From JAPKZH01 sp963715635 (GTDB lineage Bacteria; Acidobacteriota; Aminicenantia; Aminicenantales; UBA4085): a stretch of 64,000 nucleotides of DNA. The stretch's first letter is position 1. Every line of letters starts with the position of its first letter. Below the pieces are notes generated by a model. That model made no database searches. It saw only the letters and a list, made by a program, of their open reading frames with translations, and was not told the origin of the DNA. Below, one piece after another: positions 23,686 through 32,740 of this stretch. Both the position numbers and the translations under genes were made by a program. The stretch covers positions 2,666,001-2,730,000 of the forward strand of contig OY970261.1 in the NCBI GenBank assembly GCA_963715635.1. The letters are read 5' to 3'.

Positions 23686-25410
23686 ATGGAGATTATTGAC
23701 CAAATTCGGCAGGTTGCTAATATTATAGACATTGCCTCCCAGTACACGACACTCAGGCAACGGGGGAGGAAGCACGTTGGCCTCTGCCCGTTCCATGCCG
23801 AAAAAACACCGTCCTTCACGGTCGATTCCGAGAAACAGCTTTTTCACTGCTTTGGCTGCGGGATCGGAGGGGATGTCTTCTCCCTGGTCATGGAGAAAGA
23901 GAACCTCAACTTCCCCGAAGCCCTGAAGTACCTGGCCGAAAAGTTCCATATCCCCCTTCCCGAACAGAAAAAGCTCTCTCCTCAGGCCCTCAAGCTCGAA
24001 GAGCAGCTTTTGAAAATCAACGAATCTGCCCTGGCCTTTTTCAAGAAAAACCTGTTCAATACGCAGGAAGGCCGGGGCGCGTTGGAATACCTTAAAAAAA
24101 GGAATATTTCGGACAACGTCATCCAGGAATTTAAAATCGGCTATGCTATGAATTCCTGGAATTCCCTCCTGACCTACTTTAAGGGAAAAGGCATTTCGGA
24201 AAACCTCTTGGAGAAGGGAGGCTTGATCCTTCCGGGGAAAAAGCAGAACGAGCATTATGACCGGTTCCGGGGAAGGATTATCTTCCCCATTTTCAGCCTG
24301 ACCGGAAAAGTCGTCGGCTTCGGCGGCCGGACGATGTTCAATGCCGACCCGAAATATCTCAACTCTCCAGACACGCCTCTCTACTCAAAGGGTCAGCTCC
24401 TCTATGGGCTGAATTTTAGCAAAGACGCTATCCGGAACGCCGGAGAATTCATCCTGGTCGAAGGGTACACGGACTATCTGGCGCTCTACCAGGCCGGCCT
24501 GACGAATTGTGCTGCTTCCCTGGGGACAGCCTTGACCCCCCATCAGGTCGCTCTCGCCTTGCGCTTCGCGCCCAGAGTCATCATCAACTACGACGGAGAT
24601 GCGGCCGGACGGTCGGCGGCTTTCCGAGCTCTACCTCTCTGTTTCGAAAAAAGCATGGAGACTCAGGTATTAGTCCTGCCTGAAGACATGGACCCCGACG
24701 GCTTCATCCGGAAATACGGAAAAGATGAGTATGTCAAGCTCATGAAAAACAGCGTCTCTGGCTTGAGATTCCTCATCGAGTACTCTATAGAAGGCAAGCG
24801 GATGAATGTTCCGGAGGTCAAGACCAGGGTCGTCAAGGGCTTCCTGGGCATCCTTGAAAGCATCCCGGACGCTCTCCTCCGCAGCGAATACCTCAGGCAG
24901 GCCGCCGGATATCTCAATTTCGATGAAGCCCTCATCCGGGGGCTGAGCCAGCTTAAATCCCCCGAGAAGGCGGATGCGGCCGGGGAGCCGCTGCTGCAGG
25001 CCGAAAAAAGGCTTCTTCAGATCCTGATCGAGAGCAAAGAGCTCCGGCCCTATATTTTTGCGGAAATCCAGGAAGAGGACGTCAGGGGCTTGAAAAGTGA
25101 GCCGATTTTTACGATAATATTGGGTTGGTTCAGGAAGGATAAGGACCTCCATTTCCACGAGTTACAGAAAGAAATCGGTCCCTCTCTTTCCAGTTATCTT
25201 TCTCAAGCGATGCTTGAGAAAGGCCAGCCGCCGACAATCGAAGAGGCCTTGGATTGTCTTTGCGCGTTGAAAATTATCTGCAAGCAGAATGAGCTGAAAA
25301 GAATTCAGGCCGAAATTGCCCGGCTTGAGAAAAATGGTGAAAAAGAGAAAGTGCAATCATTGCTCTATCAGAAGCAGGACTTGACCAAGCAAATCATGTC
25401 CCTGAAATAG
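23686..25410 (+). CDS. dnaG: DNA primase
   Basis: 574 residues, normal for DnaG, which makes RNA primers for replication. The N-terminal CHC2 zinc finger reads GLCPFHAEKTPSF then LFHCFGCGIGGD. The catalytic core has YDRFRGRIIFPIF, VVGFGGRTM, the TOPRIM acidic motif VEGYTDYLALYQAG and VIINYDGDAAGRSA. The C-terminal 150 residues are the divergent helicase-binding helices. It begins a dnaG-rpoD operon, the core of the macromolecular synthesis operon, without rpsU. The ribosome site before ATG 23686 is weak. Confidence 0.97.
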   Translation: MEIIDQIRQVANIIDIASQYTTLRQRGRKHVGLCPFHAEKTPSFTVDSEKQLFHCFGCGIGGDVFSLVMEKENLNFPEALKYLAEKFHIPLPEQKKLSPQALKLEEQLLKINESALAFFKKNLFNTQEGRGALEYLKKRNISDNVIQEFKIGYAMNSWNSLLTYFKGKGISENLLEKGGLILPGKKQNEHYDRFRGRIIFPIFSLTGKVVGFGGRTMFNADPKYLNSPDTPLYSKGQLLYGLNFSKDAIRNAGEFILVEGYTDYLALYQAGLTNCAASLGTALTPHQVALALRFAPRVIINYDGDAAGRSAAFRALPLCFEKSMETQVLVLPEDMDPDGFIRKYGKDEYVKLMKNSVSGLRFLIEYSIEGKRMNVPEVKTRVVKGFLGILESIPDALLRSEYLRQAAGYLNFDEALIRGLSQLKSPEKADAAGEPLLQAEKRLLQILIESKELRPYIFAEIQEEDVRGLKSEPIFTIILGWFRKDKDLHFHELQKEIGPSLSSYLSQAMLEKGQPPTIEEALDCLCALKIICKQNELKRIQAEIARLEKNGEKEKVQSLLYQKQDLTKQIMSLK

Positions 25411-25485
25411 GGGGTGGATGTAACGAAATGGCGGAAATGATGGTATGGAAATATAATGGGAAAATCTACCTTTTAGGAGATTCGT

Positions 25486-27108
<1,623 letters not shown>

Positions 27109-27199
27109 TATTTTTTTCCCTTATTGGGACTTAGCCTTTTTTCGATATTCCTGGCAGGGCCGTCATCATTCCCTACCTCTCAACGAATTCCGAATCCAG

Positions 27200-27228
27200 T
27201 TGACCATGAAGAGCTCCTATGATATTAG
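27200..27228 (+). promoter_or_regulatory. Predicted promoter of the Ser/Thr kinase gene
   Basis: TTGACC (27200-27205), 17-base spacer, TATTAG (27223-27228). The start near 27236 supports ATG 27260 as the kinase start, since upstream in-frame starts would lie in the promoter. The remaining part of 27109-27199 shows nothing clear. Confidence 0.5.
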
Positions 27229-27259
27229 ATGGTGCATCCCGGCTTCTCAGGCGAATCCT

Positions 27260-28624
27260 ATGATTGGTCAGACGTTAAAGCATTATACAATTGAGGCTGT
27301 CCTTGGCCAGGGCGGCATGGGCATCGTTTACCGAGCTCGGGATACCAAGCTCGATCGTCCTGTGGCCCTCAAGCTGCTCAAGCCGGACCTTGTTGCGGAC
27401 CCCGGCAGGAAGGGACGCTTCCAGCGGGAGGCCCGCTCCGCCGCAGCCCTCACCCATCCCGCTATTGCCCAGGTCTATGACATCGATGAGGACCGCGGGA
27501 CGATGTTCATCGCTATGGAATATATCGACGGCCGGACGGTCACCCGCCTGATTGCCGACGCTGAGCTGGATTTAATGGGGGCCGTAGAGATCGCCCGTCA
27601 AATCGCAGAAGGTCTGGCTAAGGCGCACGAGGCGAACATCATCCATCGGGACATCAAATCGGACAACATCATGGTCACCAGGGACGGGCACGCCAAGCTC
27701 CTCGATTTCGGCCTGGCCAAGCTTTTAGAAACGGGGCTGGAAAAACCCGAGAGTCCCACAGACCTCAGCCGGACGCTGACCCAGGAACAGGCTCATACCC
27801 TGGCGGGGGCGGTGATGGGCACGATCAATTACATGAGCCCAGAGCAGGTCCGGGGTCGGAGCCTGGACCCGAGGAGCGACATCTTCTCCTTTGGTGTCGT
27901 CCTTTACGAGATGGTGACCGGAGAGCGGCCGTTCAAGGGCGACAGCCCCCTCGACACGATGCATGCCATCGTTTTCGAAGAACCCAAGCCGGCAACGGAG
28001 ATACGGAAAAACCTCCCTCCGCAGCTCCACCGGATCATCTTCCGCTGTCTGCGGAAGCGGCGTGAAGACCGCTATCCGGAGGCGCACAGCCTCGCCGTCG
28101 ATCTGAAAAACTTGGAACACGATCTCGAAACCGGGACCCGGCGACCTCTCCCCGCGGGGCAGCGCCTTCTAGGATGGGTCGAGTGGCTAAAAGTTTCTTT
28201 CCCCTATGGAACCAACGGCCTAATCATCCTGGCCGCCGTCCTCGTCTTAACGATCATCTTCGTGGTGACCAAGATCCAATGGGGGAACCTCATAGGTTCG
28301 GCCTTCATGGTTCTGCTCGCCTTCAGGTTCGTGCGGAACAGAAAACGGCGGATGCTTAATGCCTTCACAAAAAAGGTCTCTTCGTTTCCCGAGGTCCGAG
28401 CCATCATCATCAGGGACAACCAAGTGACCGTCGTCACAGACAAAGCCCCGGCCAGGACCTACATCCGGATTGCCAGCCTGATTGACGGAATCAATCGAAA
28501 ACTCTATTTCAGCAAGCCCATCGTGGCGGCGATCAGGGACGACCTTTCCGAGCCGGAGTTCTATGGCCTTCTCCGGACGCCGGGGGCCGTTTATGCGAGG
28601 GAGGAAGGCAAAGGCGGCGCCTGA
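27260..28624 (+). CDS. Membrane Ser/Thr protein kinase, Hanks type
   Basis: 454 residues from ATG 27260. Kinase domain 1-275: glycine loop VLGQGGMGIVYRA, ATP Lys in PVALKLLKPD, catalytic loop NIIHRDIKSDNIM, DFGLAK, activation segment ending GTINYMSPEQVRG, then SDIFSFGVVLYEMVTGERPF. Two hydrophobic segments follow (GLIILAAVLVLTIIFVV and GNLIGSAFMVLLAFRFV), then a basic RNRKRR and a C-terminal domain of about 90 residues (VRAIIIRDNQVTVVTDKA) of unknown type. Unlike PknB kinases it lacks PASTA repeats. It likely phosphorylates cytoplasmic targets; the signal is unknown. Confidence 0.93.
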   Translation: MIGQTLKHYTIEAVLGQGGMGIVYRARDTKLDRPVALKLLKPDLVADPGRKGRFQREARSAAALTHPAIAQVYDIDEDRGTMFIAMEYIDGRTVTRLIADAELDLMGAVEIARQIAEGLAKAHEANIIHRDIKSDNIMVTRDGHAKLLDFGLAKLLETGLEKPESPTDLSRTLTQEQAHTLAGAVMGTINYMSPEQVRGRSLDPRSDIFSFGVVLYEMVTGERPFKGDSPLDTMHAIVFEEPKPATEIRKNLPPQLHRIIFRCLRKRREDRYPEAHSLAVDLKNLEHDLETGTRRPLPAGQRLLGWVEWLKVSFPYGTNGLIILAAVLVLTIIFVVTKIQWGNLIGSAFMVLLAFRFVRNRKRRMLNAFTKKVSSFPEVRAIIIRDNQVTVVTDKAPARTYIRIASLIDGINRKLYFSKPIVAAIRDDLSEPEFYGLLRTPGAVYAREEGKGGA

Positions 28625-28649
28625 GCCGCCCGCGTTATCCCCCTTTTCA

Positions 28650-28679
28650 TTGACTTGGACGGCAAATATCTGATATAAA
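28650..28679 (+). promoter_or_regulatory. Predicted tRNA promoter
   Basis: TTGACT (28650-28655), 18-base spacer, TATAAA (28674-28679), immediately before the tRNA at 28688. The same transcript could continue into the zinc-ribbon gene and enolase, as I see no terminator after the tRNA. Confidence 0.65.
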
Positions 28680-28687
28680 GTCCGCGA

Positions 28688-28759
28688 GGGCCTATAGCTC
28701 AGCGGTAGAGCTACCGGCTCATAACCGGCAGGTCCCAGGTTCGAATCCTGGTAGGCCCA
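28688..28759 (+). tRNA. tRNA with CAT anticodon (Met, or Ile2)
   Basis: 72 bases forming a full cloverleaf: acceptor GGGCCTA/TAGGCCC with discriminator A, D stem GCTC/GAGC with a 7-base loop, anticodon stem CCGG/CCGG with loop CTCATAA, 5-base variable loop, and T arm CCAGG-TTCGAAT-CCTGG. The fifth anticodon-stem pair is an A-C mismatch. CCA is not encoded. The body resembles elongator tRNA-Met, but a lysidine-modified tRNA-Ile(CAT) cannot be excluded by eye. The acceptor lacks the first-pair mismatch of initiator tRNA. Confidence 0.92.
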
Positions 28760-28779
28760 TTTGACCTCGAGGCAATAAT

Positions 28780-29553
28780 GTGGATATTGCATTTGATAAG
28801 TTGACAAGGCTCCAACATGTTGATTCCGAAATAAAAACCACCTCATCCATTCTCGAGGCCATTCCCGCCAGGCTCGACGCCATCGACCAGCAAATTCAAG
28901 CCGCCTCCGACGTCGTCCACCATGCCAAGGAAAAGCTCGGCGCCAACCAGAAAAAAAGACGAGATCTTGAAAGCCAGGTCAAGGACTTCAAAGCCCAAAT
29001 CGCCAAGTTCAAGCGCCAGTTGAACGAGGTAAAAACAAACAAGGAGTACACCTCCCTCCTCAAAGAAATCGAGGAATCCCAGCAGAAAGTGGACAGGGTC
29101 GAAGAAGAAATCCTGAACGAGATGATCGCGGCCGACAACGTCGAAAGGGAGATCAAGGCGGCCAATCAGAAACAGGCCGAAGAGGAGTCACGGCTGAAAA
29201 AGGAAAAGGATGTCATTGCCCGGAACCAAAAAGAGCTGGAAGAGAAAAGGGCGAAGCTCGCCAAGGAACGGGAGAGCCTGATCCCTCTAATCCCCCCCGA
29301 CCAGGTCAGGCTCTATTTGAGGATCAGCAAAAAAATGGACGGCATAGCCTTGTCCCGGGTAACCGACGATTTCTGCTCGCTGTGCCAGATGCGTATTCGG
29401 CCCCAGTTATTGAACGAGATCATGGAGATGAGAAAGATCATCGTCTGCGAAGCCTGCGGCAGGATCTTGTACTGGCAAAAGCCGCGGGATGAAGAGGCGG
29501 AAGACGAAGAGAAAACCGACAACCCGGACAAGGTCGACGATACGACCGTCTAA
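28780..29553 (+). CDS. Coiled-coil protein with C4 zinc ribbon
   Basis: 257 residues, GTG start 28780, just 20 bases after the tRNA. Residues about 5-185 form a long antiparallel coiled coil (QHVDSEIKTTSSILEAI, QVKDFKAQIAKFKRQLNEV, EIEESQQKVDRVEEEI). A C4-type zinc ribbon follows: DFCSLCQMRIRP then IIVCEACGRILYW, two CxxC pairs. The tail is Asp/Glu-rich. This layout matches the zf-RING_7/CT398-like family, whose members bind other proteins; the bacterial role is poorly known. It precedes enolase by 22 bases. Confidence 0.85.
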   Translation: MDIAFDKLTRLQHVDSEIKTTSSILEAIPARLDAIDQQIQAASDVVHHAKEKLGANQKKRRDLESQVKDFKAQIAKFKRQLNEVKTNKEYTSLLKEIEESQQKVDRVEEEILNEMIAADNVEREIKAANQKQAEEESRLKKEKDVIARNQKELEEKRAKLAKERESLIPLIPPDQVRLYLRISKKMDGIALSRVTDDFCSLCQMRIRPQLLNEIMEMRKIIVCEACGRILYWQKPRDEEAEDEEKTDNPDKVDDTTV

Positions 29554-29575
29554 AGCCCCCGCAAGGAGTCAGAAC

Positions 29576-30859
29576 ATGTCCTCATCCATCAAGAAAATTT
29601 ATTCGCGCGAGATCCTGGATTCTCGAGGCAACCCGACAGTCGAAGTCGAGGTGACACTGGAAAACGGGGCCGTTGGACGAGCCGCCGTCCCTTCCGGAGC
29701 GTCCACCGGCGTCCACGAAGCGCTGGAGCTCCGCGATGGTGACAAAAAACGATTCGGCGGCAAGGGCGTGCTCTCGGCCGTCAAGAACGTGAATGAGCTG
29801 ATCGCCAAAGCCCTGACGGGGTTCAACGCTCTCGACCAAACCGGCCTGGACCGGGTTATGATCGATTTGGACGGCACGCCGAACAAGAGCAAGCTGGGCG
29901 CCAATGCGATTCTGGGCGTCAGTTTGGCGGCCGCCCGCGCCGCGGCGGCCGCCGTCAACCTGCCCCTTTACCGTTACCTGGGTGGAACGGCGGCGACCCT
30001 TTTGCCCGTCCCTATGTTCAACATCCTCAACGGAGGCGCCCATGCCAATTGGCAGGCGACGGACTTCCAAGAATTCATGATTGCTCCGCTGGGCGCCCCG
30101 AACTTCCGCGAGGCCTTGCGTTGGGGCAGCGAGATCTTTCAGTCTTTGAAGGGCGTCCTGAAATCACAGGGCTATGCGACCGGTGTCGGCGACGAGGGCG
30201 GTTTCGCTCCGGCCCTCAAAGCCAATGCCGAGGCCGTGGAATGGATCCTCAAGGCCATTGAGAAAGCCGGTTTCAAGCCCGGCGACGATATCGTGATTGC
30301 CCTGGACCCTGCGTCCAGCAGCTTTTTTGAGGACGGGTTCTACCTCCTCCGGACGGAAAAAAAGAAAATTAGCTCCGCCCAGATGGTCGAGCTATGGGCC
30401 GACTGGGTCAACAAATATCCCATTCGGGTCATCGAAGACGGTCTGGCCGAGGACGATTGGGAGGGCTGGAAATTGCTCAACCAGACCATCGGCGATAAGA
30501 TCGAGCTGGTCGGAGACGACCTCTTCGTCACCAACATCCGCCGTCTCGCCCACGGCATCAAGGAAAAGGCGGCCAATGCCGTGCTTATCAAGCTCAACCA
30601 GATCGGCAGCCTGAGCGAAACCATCGCCGCCATCGAAATGGCGCGGAAGGCCGGTTGGGGCGCTATGGTCTCCCACCGCAGCGGTGAGACCGTAGACAGC
30701 TTTATCGCCGACCTGACGGTGGCGATGGGGACAGGACACCTAAAAACGGGGGCGCCCTGCCGGGGCGAGCGTATCGAAAAGTACAACCAGCTCCTGCGCA
30801 TCGAAGAAGAGCTGGGCGCGGCGGCGGTCTACGCGGGACGCAAGGCCTTCATCCGATAA
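29576..30859 (+). CDS. eno: Enolase
   Basis: 427 residues from ATG 29576 with AAGGAG before it. Interconverts 2-phosphoglycerate and phosphoenolpyruvate. Landmarks: REILDSRGNPTVEVEV, VPSGASTGVHEALELRDGD, LGANAILGVSLAAARAAA, FNILNGGAHANW, GDEGGFAPAL, VIALDPASSSFF, EDGLAEDDWEGW, DDLFVTN, catalytic Lys in AVLIKLNQIGSLSE, and SHRSGETVDSFIADL. Bacterial enolases usually have Asn in the NGGxHA metal loop region, as here. A longer in-frame start overlaps the zinc-ribbon gene and is rejected. Confidence 0.97.
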   Translation: MSSSIKKIYSREILDSRGNPTVEVEVTLENGAVGRAAVPSGASTGVHEALELRDGDKKRFGGKGVLSAVKNVNELIAKALTGFNALDQTGLDRVMIDLDGTPNKSKLGANAILGVSLAAARAAAAAVNLPLYRYLGGTAATLLPVPMFNILNGGAHANWQATDFQEFMIAPLGAPNFREALRWGSEIFQSLKGVLKSQGYATGVGDEGGFAPALKANAEAVEWILKAIEKAGFKPGDDIVIALDPASSSFFEDGFYLLRTEKKKISSAQMVELWADWVNKYPIRVIEDGLAEDDWEGWKLLNQTIGDKIELVGDDLFVTNIRRLAHGIKEKAANAVLIKLNQIGSLSETIAAIEMARKAGWGAMVSHRSGETVDSFIADLTVAMGTGHLKTGAPCRGERIEKYNQLLRIEEELGAAAVYAGRKAFIR

Positions 30860-30868
30860 GCCGGCCGA

Positions 30869-32656
30869 TCAGCCGTTCTCTTCTTTATACAAGGCGTCGA
30901 TCAAGGCCTTGTATTTCTTCTCGACGACGTTCCGCTTGACCTTGAGGCTGGGCGTCATTTCCCCTTGGTCGATCTCAAAATCTCGGTCCAGGACCGCGAT
31001 CTTTTTAATCCTCTCAAACGAAGCCAGGTTCGGGGTGGCGCGGTCGATCTCGGATTTCAGGAAATTCACGATTGGCTCTTCCCTGACGAGCTCCGCCCGG
31101 CCGGCATAAGAGATATGGCCGGACTTCGCGTACTCTTCGAGCTTATCGAACTTGGGGACGATCAGGGCGGAAATGAAGCGTCTCCGGTCTCCGATGACCA
31201 CGGCATTTTCGATGTAAGGGTTGGTCTTCAGAATGTTCTCGATGGGCTGGGGCGCGACATTCTTCCCGCCCGCCGTGACGATCAGGTCCTTTTTGCGGTC
31301 GGTGATCATCAAGAAACCGTTTTCATCGAACTGCCCGATATCTCCTGTCTTAAACCAATCGCCCTCATAAGACTCCTTGGTCTCAGCGTCCTTTTTGTAA
31401 TACCCCTTCATGACGTGGGGCCCCCGCGTCAGGATCTCGCCATCGGGAGCGATCTTCACTTCAATGCCGGGAATCGGCTTCCCGACCGTGCCGAATCTCG
31501 GGTTCTCCAGGATGTTGACGGCAATCACGGGAGACGTTTCGGTCAATCCATAGCCTTCCAGGACGACCAACCCCATGGCATAGAAAAATTCGGCGATATC
31601 CTTGGAGAGCGGCGCGCCGCCCGAGACGAAAAAGCGGATCCTTCCGCCAGTCTTTTCCACGATCTTGGAAAAGACGAGCTTGTGGGCCAGGTTGCGCTTG
31701 AACTTCATAAACCCGCCGATGGACTGCTTGTTCAGCGTCCGCGCTCCGTAGGCTTTGCCGACTTTGACCGCCCAGAAAAAGATTTTTCTTTTCAAGCCCG
31801 AGCTGCTCAAGACATTGTCCATGACCCGGGAATAAATCTTTTCGAACACCCGCGGCACGCCGACCATGATGTGGGGACGGAGCTCGAGAAGGTTGGCGGC
31901 AACCGTCTCCACGCTCTCCGCGTATCCGATCGTGCAGCCTTTATACACGTAAGCGAAGGTCACCATTCTCTCCAGGACATGAGACAGAGGCAGGAACGAA
32001 AGGACGGTATCCTTATCGGTAAATTCGAGCAGGGCCGCGGCGGTCTTGACGTTGCTGATGAAGTTGTCGTGAGTTAGGATGACCCCCTTGGGCAGGCCGG
32101 TCGTTCCCGACGTGTAAATGATTGAGGCCTCATCCCCCGGCTTGACCCCAAAGACAAGCCTTTCAAATAGATCCGGCTGGGCCTTGGCCACGGCCTCTCC
32201 CTGGGATAGGATCTCCCGATAGTTCAGCACCCCCGGCGGGGCCTTGGATTCCAAAGTGATAAAATACTTAACCAGGGGAAGATCGGCTTTGATCACCTCG
32301 AGTTTTTTCCATTGGTCCGGGGACGAATAGAGGACGATTTTTGCATCCGAATCACGGATGATGTATTTCACTTGCTCCGGCACGAGCGTAGTGTAAATGG
32401 GGACCGTGATGCCGCCGTTGCACAGGCAGGCGAAGTCGGTGACCGTCCACTCCGGCCTGTTCTCCGACAAGATGATGAGCTTATCCCCTTTGCTCAAACC
32501 CAGAGCCCTGAGTCCGAGGCTCAGAAACTTCACGGCATCGCCGAAGGCGGCCATGGAAATCGGCGTATATCGGCCTTCCTCCTTAACAAGCAGGTACTCC
32601 GGCTTGGGGTAGGATTTGACGGAATTAAGCAAAAGCTGGGAAAGGGTATCGACCAT
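30869..32656 (-). CDS. Long-chain acyl-CoA synthetase, AMP-forming
   Basis: 595 residues. Activates fatty acids to acyl-CoA through an acyl-AMP. Visible motifs: phosphate loop IIYTSGTTGLPKGVILTH, LPLSHVLERM, GGAPLSKDIAEFFYAMG, VLEGYGLTETSP, GDWFKTGDIGQFDENGFLMI and TDRKKDLIVTAGGKNVAP. The length and the GGAPL block place it with the FAA1/bacterial long-chain group (FadD15-like). AAGGAGGG precedes ATG 32656. It has its own consensus promoter 28 bases upstream, after gyrA. Confidence 0.94.
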   Translation of the reverse strand: MVDTLSQLLLNSVKSYPKPEYLLVKEEGRYTPISMAAFGDAVKFLSLGLRALGLSKGDKLIILSENRPEWTVTDFACLCNGGITVPIYTTLVPEQVKYIIRDSDAKIVLYSSPDQWKKLEVIKADLPLVKYFITLESKAPPGVLNYREILSQGEAVAKAQPDLFERLVFGVKPGDEASIIYTSGTTGLPKGVILTHDNFISNVKTAAALLEFTDKDTVLSFLPLSHVLERMVTFAYVYKGCTIGYAESVETVAANLLELRPHIMVGVPRVFEKIYSRVMDNVLSSSGLKRKIFFWAVKVGKAYGARTLNKQSIGGFMKFKRNLAHKLVFSKIVEKTGGRIRFFVSGGAPLSKDIAEFFYAMGLVVLEGYGLTETSPVIAVNILENPRFGTVGKPIPGIEVKIAPDGEILTRGPHVMKGYYKKDAETKESYEGDWFKTGDIGQFDENGFLMITDRKKDLIVTAGGKNVAPQPIENILKTNPYIENAVVIGDRRRFISALIVPKFDKLEEYAKSGHISYAGRAELVREEPIVNFLKSEIDRATPNLASFERIKKIAVLDRDFEIDQGEMTPSLKVKRNVVEKKYKALIDALYKEENG

Positions 32657-32683
32657 GTTTCCCTCCTTGTGTTGATTGTGCCC

Positions 32684-32712
32684 ATTTTAGTTTTGGCAGG
32701 GGGCTCTGTCAA
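32684..32712 (-). promoter_or_regulatory. Consensus promoter of the acyl-CoA synthetase gene
   Basis: Minus strand: perfect TTGACA (32712-32707), 17-base spacer, TAAAAT (32689-32684). Start near 32677, giving a 20-base leader holding the ribosome site. Confidence 0.75.
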
Positions 32713-32740
32713 GCAGAAAAAGAAGGAGGGCCGAGCGGGC

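Noticed and set aside
25452..25457. TATAAT before rpoD as a separate promoter
   Set aside because: No -35-like hexamer lies at 16-18 bases and no extended -10 is present; kept as unproven.
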